The notes under the pieces: model-generated
Databases searched by the model: none
What the model was told of the DNA's origin: nothing
What the model saw: the letters and a program-made list of their open reading frames with translations, nothing else
In this document: one piece after another, positions 6,077-9,515 of the stretch
How the letters are laid out: the number at the start of each line of letters is the position of its first letter
Numbering within the stretch: the stretch's first letter is position 1
Source of the DNA: Deltaproteobacteria bacterium
GTDB taxonomy: Bacteria > Desulfobacterota > Desulfuromonadia > Geobacterales > Pseudopelobacteraceae
Reading direction: 5' to 3'
Length of the DNA stretch: 9,515 nucleotides
NCBI GenBank assembly: GCA_030654645.1
Contig: JAURXC010000134.1
Location: forward strand, 1-9,515
Translations under genes and position numbers: made by a program

Positions 6077-6147
6077 AAATTCTCCCTTTGGATTAATGTT
6101 AACGGTATTTGTGTATTACTAACCTGCTGATGCGTATCACTTTCCAT
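6073..6147 (-). CDS. 24-codon leader ORF overlapping the ice-binding gene start
   Basis: Short ORF, M-E-S-D-T-H-Q-Q at the start and L-I-Q-R-E-N-L at the end. It is preceded by GGGAGGTG with 4-5 nt spacing, a better Shine-Dalgarno sequence than that of the main gene. Its TGA overlaps the ATG of the ice-binding gene (ATGA), the classic arrangement for translational coupling. The peptide is polar with no signal sequence and no run of one amino acid, so an attenuation leader is not obvious. Its sense is probably to load ribosomes onto the downstream start, or to tie secretion-protein synthesis to a condition. The ORF is too short to be certain by itself; ribosome binding site strength and exact overlap are the evidence. 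Confidence 0.5.
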   Translation of the reverse strand: MESDTHQQVSNTQIPLTLIQRENL

Positions 6148-6254
6148 TTTTCACCTCCCTCTAATAAACGTTGATAGCCTCCGTCCTGTTGCATCCCCTT
6201 CACAAAATCTCAAGAACCTGCATTTGAGTGAGACAGATAACGTGTTTAGTAAGA

Positions 6255-6269
6255 GCAAGCAGCCTGCCA
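6255..6269 (-). promoter_or_regulatory. Sigma-54 (RpoN) promoter candidate for the ice-binding gene
   Basis: On the minus strand: TGGCAGG-CTGC-TTGC, against the consensus TGGCACG-N4-TTGC, with correct spacing of the -24 GG and -12 GC and one base different. The next bases (TCTTA) are AT-rich. The predicted start is near 6243, giving a ~96-nt leader to the small ORF at 6147. RpoN is widely used in Geobacter for extracellular functions. An enhancer site for the activator would be expected around 6330-6420; none is evident to me. Confidence 0.55.
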
Positions 6270-6367
6270 ATCAGCATCAAGAATGTGGTGGCTGGATTAA
6301 GCCATTGATAACAGCGTATTAGGTCGGAATGGAAAAATGCGAGGTATATGAAATGACTGGTTTGCTC

Positions 6368-6550
6368 TCAGCTTTCTGCGGAAACCTCAAATAATTGAAG
6401 AAAATTGTGTGGGTGAGGAATTCCGGGGCCATCATACTGCGTCGGCAATAGAAAAGAGCTCCTGCCACGCACCCTGGCAATTTCCAGCATCTTTTCCTCC
6501 AGCGGCGCCAACATATCCAGCAACTGTTCGCGTTCGATCTTGCCGAGCAT
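6368..6550 (-). pseudogene. Coding-like remnant or small orphan ORF
   Basis: A minus-strand frame reads MLGKIEREQLLDMLAPLEEKMLEIARVRGR in its first half, with codons almost all ending in G or C and a clear amphipathic helix pattern; the second half (60 aa in all) is AT-richer and looks less protein-like. The frame stays open upstream (VRFFLISLKKQNDV), and no ribosome binding site precedes ATG 6550 or nearby starts. It therefore looks like the tail of a former gene whose front was replaced by the region leading into the NmrA-like gene. I do not recognise the family. It could also be chance. Confidence 0.3.
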
Positions 6551-6613
6551 GACGTCATTCTGCTTTTTCAGGCTGATCAAGAAGAAACGCACCCCCGTCT
6601 GCCGTGACAGGCG

Positions 6614-6619
6614 TATAAT
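6614..6619 (+). promoter_or_regulatory. Possible -10 box of the NmrA-like gene
   Basis: A perfect TATAAT 88-83 bp upstream of the start at 6702, on the gene's strand. The sequence 16-18 bp further up is C-rich and not a -35 box, so an activator would be needed if this is the promoter. Confidence 0.3.
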
Positions 6620-6669
6620 GAATGAGTAAAAAGAGAAGTCCTGCTGACACATGTTACACAGTTTATACG

Positions 6670-6688
6670 GGCCCGGCAGAAGCGGGCC
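6670..6688 (+). other. GC-rich hairpin just upstream of the NmrA-like ribosome binding site
   Basis: GGCCCG (6670-6675) and CGGGCC (6683-6688) with a 7-nt loop end 2 nt before the AAAGGAG ribosome binding site (6690-6696). It does not cover the site but may stabilise the leader or affect ribosome access. Confidence 0.4.
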
Positions 6689-6701
6689 GAAAGGAGACCT
6701 C

Positions 6702-7607
6702 ATGTACGCGATTATTGGAGCTTCAGGACATATAGGGAGCAGGGTAGCGGACAAACTGCTCAATAAAGGTGAAAAGGTGCGGGTCATCGGCAGGGATGTC
6801 ACGAGATTGCAGCAGTACGTGAACCGGGGTGCCGAGGCGGCGGTGGGGGACCTGCGGGACACGTCGTTCCTGACAGGTGCTTTTAAGGGGGCGAAGGCTG
6901 TCTTCGCCATGATACCCCCCAATTATGGTGCGCCCAATTTTCGCGCCTATCAGGATGTGACGGGCATCAGCATCGCCACGGCCATCGGCGCTGCCGGCGT
7001 CACCCGCGTAGTGAACCTGAGCAGTCAGGGAGCGGACCTGCTCCGGGGCACCGGACCGATCGTCGGACTGCACGATCAGGAAGAACGGCTCAACGCCCTG
7101 CACGGGGTGCATGTCCTCCATCTACGCCCCACCTACTTTATGGAGAACCTGCTGGCGAACGTGCCGCTCATCCATGAGCACGGCTTTGCCGGTTCGTCGG
7201 TGCGTGGCGACCTGAAATTCGCCATGATCGCCACGGCCGATATCGCCGAACGTGCGGCAGGACACCTGCTGGCGCTGGATTTTACCGGCACGTCCATTCG
7301 GGACCTGCTCGGCCAGCGTGATCTCTCCATGAAAGAGGCGTTCACCATCATTGGCCGGCGGATCGGCATCTCCGACCTCGCCTATCGGCAAATTCCCTAC
7401 GATGAGTTCGGCGAGGCGCTGGTTGACATGGGGATGAGCCGGAATATGAGCCGGCTGTTCATCGAGATGAGCGATGCCCTGAACCGGGGTCTGTTCGCTG
7501 TTAACCGGCCGCGGAACGCCGACACCACCACGCAGACTTCCATCGAAATGTTCGCAGATCTGTTCGCCGAAGTCTACCGGGGGGCGGCACCGCGCCTCGC
7601 TGCCTGA
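6702..7607 (+). CDS. NmrA-like / atypical SDR NAD(P)-binding protein
   Basis: 301-aa protein. It opens with a beta strand and the Rossmann motif IIGASGHIGSRVADKLL (4-20, GxxGxxG), VRVIGRD with R at the end of strand 2 (suits NADPH), GDLRD (51-55), and KAVFAMIPP (64-72, typical of NmrA/QOR2 relatives). Then come GVTRVVNLSSQGAD (101-114) and LRPTYFMENLL (138-148), where the usual active-site Tyr-x-x-x-Lys of classical SDRs is missing. C-terminal residues bind substrate. Relatives are NADPH-sensing regulators (NmrA), quinone reductase-like enzymes or ergot/azo-reductase-like proteins; the substrate is unknown. The frame is open to 6651, but ATG 6702 has AAAGGAG 5-6 nt upstream and begins exactly at the Rossmann strand. 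It is the only main gene on the plus strand, is higher in GC than its neighbours, and ends at a strong terminator. Confidence 0.9.
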   Translation: MYAIIGASGHIGSRVADKLLNKGEKVRVIGRDVTRLQQYVNRGAEAAVGDLRDTSFLTGAFKGAKAVFAMIPPNYGAPNFRAYQDVTGISIATAIGAAGVTRVVNLSSQGADLLRGTGPIVGLHDQEERLNALHGVHVLHLRPTYFMENLLANVPLIHEHGFAGSSVRGDLKFAMIATADIAERAAGHLLALDFTGTSIRDLLGQRDLSMKEAFTIIGRRIGISDLAYRQIPYDEFGEALVDMGMSRNMSRLFIEMSDALNRGLFAVNRPRNADTTTQTSIEMFADLFAEVYRGAAPRLAA

Positions 7608-7634
7608 AGGTGCGTCAGGAACGCCAGACAGATA

Positions 7635-7664
7635 AGAAAGGCGGCCATTACTGGCCGCCTTTCT
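7635..7664. terminator. Strong bidirectional terminator between NmrA-like gene and transposase
   Basis: AGAAAGGCGGCCA and TGGCCGCCTTTCT form a perfect 13-bp stem with the 4-nt loop TTAC. The A-rich 5' arm and T-rich 3' arm let it serve both the plus-strand gene ending at 7607 and the minus-strand transposase ending at 7676. The IS end is placed immediately after it. Confidence 0.85.
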
Positions 7665-7675
7665 CTCGTCTTTGG

Positions 7676-9097
7676 CTATCTGAACGCGTAACAAACCGCA
7701 GATGGCAAGGACTTTTCGAATAAAACCGGCTTCGTCTCTGCGCCCCTTTTCGCAACGAAGTCGGTTTTATTCTCTCCCATTGCTTTTCCCCATAACTGGG
7801 ATCGAAGCATCCCGATCATTTTGGCTGTTGTCAGCCTCGTCGATGTATCAGCAGTTCGCCACTTGGGCTGTTGTAACTCTAGATCTTCTTTATTTCCATC
7901 GGTGCCTGCCAACAGCAATAACCCATAGGCCGCTACTACAAACGCTGGCACTGCTGCGACGGCTTCTTTGGTGCGCACCTGAGCCTCTCCGACACCTATA
8001 ACTGTCTTTTCATCCCGGAAGTTTAGTTCCACTTCCCATCTCCACAGATACGACTGCAACAGTTGGTCAAGCGGTAGTTCCGGATCAGTACAGAGCAGGT
8101 ATACCGGATTGCGATAGAGTAATCGTGCTCCCTTTTTGGGTCGATAAGCCAAAGGACGAATAACGACCAGACGTGTATCTCTATCACCGCTACCAAGCCA
8201 GCGAACTGCTGTAAGAGTCTTGACTTCAAACGAATGCGTCTTACCAGCGGCAAACGCAGCAACCGTGTCCCATGGGATTGATTTGTCCTGACGTATCTGT
8301 TCAGGAGTAGGTAAAGGTTTCCCATACAAACGACGGCGACCACGTCGCGGGATGGTCTCTTCTTCCGGTGCGAGAAACAGCTTTGCATCCTTGCGAATGC
8401 GCCCGATTGCTACTGTATTCCGTGGCAGGTTTCGGAACACGGTACGGTTGGTAAAGCCACCGTCTATTGACACGATCAACCGACGGCCAGCATCGTCCAG
8501 ATCAAGTTGTCTCCTGATTTCCGTGATCCGTGTTGCACCGATACTGCTTACTTTCATTGCCTGCTGCTGTAACCGGTACTCTTTCCGCGTTTCCTCAGAG
8601 GCCCGTTTGCCAGGCTTTGCAGGTGAAGGAGCATGAGTTAGATCAATCGGTATCCCTCTGGCACGACCAACCATGGCAGGATCAGGCAATGCTGCTGAAA
8701 TTTGGAGAAAGCGCTGGCCCCAGACAAAATTTGTGCAGAACGAAGGGCCCAAAGGATCCCGTTTCCAACCGGTACCGTGCACCTTACGGCCACGTTTACG
8801 AATTAAGGTGTCATCCATCATAACCACCAGCGGTTCATCAGTACCAAGACGCTCAACCACTTCCTGGCGTATCGGTGAAAACAGAGCATCCGTATCAAAC
8901 CTCTGCCGTTCGAATATCCGGTAAGCTGCCGACCAGTCATTAAACTGCTGCGCGCTGGTGCAGAGCATGCCGCTTACAGTCCTACGTCCCAGCCCAACCA
9001 AAGAACTCATTGCCAGAGTACGCGCACGCTCGAATGTGCGCTGCTGGGCAAAGGCAGGCTTGGTCTTGTCGAATAGTCGGTTGAAGGAAGCAATCAT
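7676..9097 (-). CDS. DDE transposase, IS4 superfamily (IS701-like)
   Basis: 473-aa transposase. The RNase H-fold catalytic residues are visible: first Asp in VVMMDDTLIRKRG (91-103, D95/D96), second in VSIDGGFTNRT (209-219, D212), and the Glu in YLWRWEVELNFRDEK (350-364), an exact Y-(2)-R-(3)-E-(6)-K signature of the IS4 superfamily. Between D2 and E is a long insertion (about 220-340) of beta type, usual in this group. The whole length is open, with no frameshift, so it is probably active. The first codons overlap the AbrB-like stop by 4 nt (ATGA), suggesting translational coupling, as no good ribosome binding site precedes ATG 9097. I place it near IS701/IS4 but cannot name the element. Transcribed from the promoter at about 9318-9346. 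Confidence 0.93.
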   Translation of the reverse strand: MIASFNRLFDKTKPAFAQQRTFERARTLAMSSLVGLGRRTVSGMLCTSAQQFNDWSAAYRIFERQRFDTDALFSPIRQEVVERLGTDEPLVVMMDDTLIRKRGRKVHGTGWKRDPLGPSFCTNFVWGQRFLQISAALPDPAMVGRARGIPIDLTHAPSPAKPGKRASEETRKEYRLQQQAMKVSSIGATRITEIRRQLDLDDAGRRLIVSIDGGFTNRTVFRNLPRNTVAIGRIRKDAKLFLAPEEETIPRRGRRRLYGKPLPTPEQIRQDKSIPWDTVAAFAAGKTHSFEVKTLTAVRWLGSGDRDTRLVVIRPLAYRPKKGARLLYRNPVYLLCTDPELPLDQLLQSYLWRWEVELNFRDEKTVIGVGEAQVRTKEAVAAVPAFVVAAYGLLLLAGTDGNKEDLELQQPKWRTADTSTRLTTAKMIGMLRSQLWGKAMGENKTDFVAKRGAETKPVLFEKSLPSAVCYAFR

Positions 9098-9294
9098 TCC
9101 AGCCGTTTTTTTTTCATCGCTGACGGCGGCACCTTCTGTCGCCGCAAAACTAGACTCTCCTTATCTTCGACAATCCATTCAACAGTCTCGCCCCTCTCAA
9201 ACTCCATCGCCTGTGCCACAGCAGCCGGAAAATTAATATACCACTGCTCGCTCTGCTTGCGCTTGATCAGCTGGACTTTGGTTGGAAATCCCAT
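9094..9294 (-). CDS. AbrB/SpoVT-domain DNA-binding protein carried by the IS
   Basis: 66-aa protein. Residues about 5-50 (TKVQLIKRKQSEQWYINFPAAVAQAM, then FERGETVEWIVEDKESLVLRR) match the swapped-hairpin AbrB/MazE/SpoVT fold, including the conserved 'x-I/Y-x-F/I-P-x-x-V' step and 'G-E/D-x-V-x-W/F'. Such proteins are dimeric transcription factors or antitoxins. The C-terminal tail (54-66) is basic, KKKRLE. A toxin gene is absent: the partner is the transposase. The start at 9294 has AGGAGG 8 nt upstream. The stop overlaps the transposase start. An inverted repeat at its promoter is its most likely binding site, giving autoregulation of the operon and thus of transposition. It might instead bind the IS ends and act in transposition directly. 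Confidence 0.85.
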   Translation of the reverse strand: MGFPTKVQLIKRKQSEQWYINFPAAVAQAMEFERGETVEWIVEDKESLVLRRQKVPPSAMKKKRLE

Positions 9295-9310
9295 GATTGT
9301 GCCTCCTAAA

Positions 9311-9330
9311 ATCTAGTTATATGACTAGAT
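9311..9330. promoter_or_regulatory. Palindromic operator of the abrB-like/transposase operon
   Basis: ATCTAGT (9311-9317), 6-bp spacer, ACTAGAT (9324-9330): a perfect 7-bp inverted repeat. It is 17-36 bp upstream of the AbrB-like start and overlaps the -10 region. A third copy of ATCTAGT lies at 9377-9383. Confidence 0.6.
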
Positions 9331-9346
9331 AATAATAGACAAAAAA
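9317..9346 (-). promoter_or_regulatory. Candidate promoter of the abrB-like/transposase operon
   Basis: On the minus strand, TTGTCT (about 9337-9342), a 15-16-bp spacer, then TATAAC (about 9316-9321) within the operator palindrome. The spacer is a little short and the -35 partial, consistent with a weak, regulated promoter. Confidence 0.35.
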
Positions 9347-9369
9347 ACGAGAGTTGCAAGCTCTCGTTT
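9341..9369 (-). terminator. Terminator at the right end of the IS, upstream of its promoter
   Basis: AAACGAGAG and CTCTCGTTT form a 9-bp perfect stem with a 7-nt loop. On the minus strand the stem is followed by a run of seven T. It lies inside the IS, just before the operon promoter, so it would stop transcription arriving from the right-hand neighbour. Confidence 0.75.
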
Positions 9370-9376
9370 CTCAAAT

Positions 9377-9383
9377 ATCTAGT
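9377..9383. repeat. Third ATCTAGT half-site near the IS right end
   Basis: Same heptamer as the left arm of the operator at 9311-9330 and in the same orientation, 66 bp away, close to the terminal inverted repeat (9389-9400). Confidence 0.4.
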
Positions 9384-9400
9384 GAAAGGCCAAAGTCCAG

Positions 9401-9430
9401 AAGGCCGCACCCGAATCGGATGCGGCCTTT
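9401..9430. terminator. Terminator of the right-edge gene
   Basis: AAGGCCGCA and TGCGGCCTT pair over 9 bp, extended by CCG/CGG around AAT. The plus strand ends in TTTGATTAT. On the minus strand, where the gene ending at 9456 is transcribed, the T-run is cut short (CTTCTGGACTTT), possibly because the IS sits exactly there. Confidence 0.7.
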
Positions 9431-9455
9431 GATTATAATATCTGGTGGGATCTGG

Positions 9456-9515
9456 CTATAAAATCAGTTTGGATATCGTATAGGCCACCACCGTCGAAAC
9501 GCCGACTCCAATCAG
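9456..9515 (-). CDS. C-terminal end of a probable membrane protein (runs off right edge)
   Basis: The last 19 codons of a minus-strand gene are present: LIGVGVSTVVAYTISKLIL then TAG. The stretch is almost wholly hydrophobic, with one Lys near the end, as in a final transmembrane helix of a small permease or exporter. I cannot tell the family. Frame is continuous with the window edge, and a terminator hairpin follows 26 bp downstream, which supports this being a real gene end. Confidence 0.6.
   Translation of the reverse strand: MIGVGVSTVVAYTISKLIL

Larger units (their letters stand above)
7665..9400 (-). mobile_element. IS4-superfamily insertion sequence with AbrB-like accessory gene
   Basis: Proposed extent of about 1.74 kb, containing the transposase and the AbrB-like gene. 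Ends are placed by an imperfect terminal inverted repeat: CTCGTCTTTGGC reading inward from 7665, and CTGGACTTTGGC reading inward from 9400 on the other strand (10 of 12 positions agree, with CTTTGGC shared exactly). The left repeat overlaps the transposase stop codon. No target-site duplication is obvious beside these ends, so limits may be off by several bases or one flank may be rearranged. Both outer flanks are rho-independent terminators. Confidence 0.5.

Noticed and set aside
6148..6243. Riboswitch (c-di-GMP/cGAMP GEMM type) in the leader of the ice-binding gene
   Set aside because: GEMM switches are frequent in Geobacter before extracellular-protein genes, so I looked for the conserved GGCAAACC and GGACGCAAAGCC blocks; neither is present.
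6551..6922. Upstream extension of the minus-strand frame at 6368-6550
   Set aside because: The first half is antisense to the 5' end of the NmrA-like gene, and there is no start signal; only the 3' part was kept as a possible remnant.
7122..7694. A 190-codon minus-strand frame
   Set aside because: Antisense to the NmrA-like gene and running through the terminator at 7635-7664; the residue make-up is that of a shadow frame.
9094..9294. AbrB-like protein as antitoxin of a classic toxin-antitoxin pair
   Set aside because: The overlapping partner is a full DDE transposase, and there is no PIN, MazF or other toxin gene next to it.
1..9515. CRISPR array, rRNA or tRNA genes
   Set aside because: No regularly spaced repeats and no cloverleaf or rRNA motifs seen on either strand.

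Overview
The window looks like chromosome from a Geobacter-like (Desulfuromonadia/Geobacterales) bacterium. Pointers are a DUF6178 protein, a short 'GWV-x-IG-x-DPIR' protein of a kind I recall from Geobacter genomes, a sigma-54-type promoter, and mixed GC content with many strand-biased hypothetical genes. This lineage call is an inference from recalled families, not from a search.

Layout, left to right. Positions 1-760 hold a minus-strand pair: a VOC/PhnB-like protein followed by a DHFR/RibD-C-like protein cut by the left edge. Their likely promoter overlaps a palindrome matching the core of the IscR/Rrf2 operator. Positions 909-3130 hold two minus-strand housekeeping-type hypotheticals, a NYN-LOTUS putative RNase and a DUF6178 protein. 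Positions 3131-4780 form a small accessory island: an intact AAA_14/DUF4143 ATPase with palindromic upstream DNA, flanked on both sides by an imperfect ~34-bp direct repeat, plus the C-terminal stump of a PIN-domain (VapC-type) toxin. Positions 4881-5105 carry a 74-aa small protein with a strong ribosome binding site.

Positions 5170-6270 carry a secreted DUF3494 ice-binding/adhesin-like protein. In front of it is a 24-codon leader ORF with a strong Shine-Dalgarno sequence whose stop overlaps the ice-binding start (ATGA), and about 100 nt further up a close match to a sigma-54 promoter. Positions 6368-6701 are a coding-like remnant and the leader of a plus-strand NmrA-like NAD(P)-binding protein (6702-7607), which ends at a strong two-way terminator.

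Positions ~7665-9400 are an insertion sequence of the IS4 superfamily. It is unusual in carrying an AbrB/SpoVT-type DNA-binding protein that overlaps the transposase start by 4 nt. The promoter of this pair overlaps a perfect ATCTAGT/ACTAGAT inverted repeat, with a third copy nearer the element end and a T-rich terminator hairpin between them. This suggests a self-regulated and transcriptionally insulated transposon. The right edge holds the last 19 codons of a membrane protein and its terminator.

The most interesting structures are the AbrB-controlled IS, the leader-peptide/sigma-54 arrangement of the ice-binding gene, and the ATPase island with a toxin stump.
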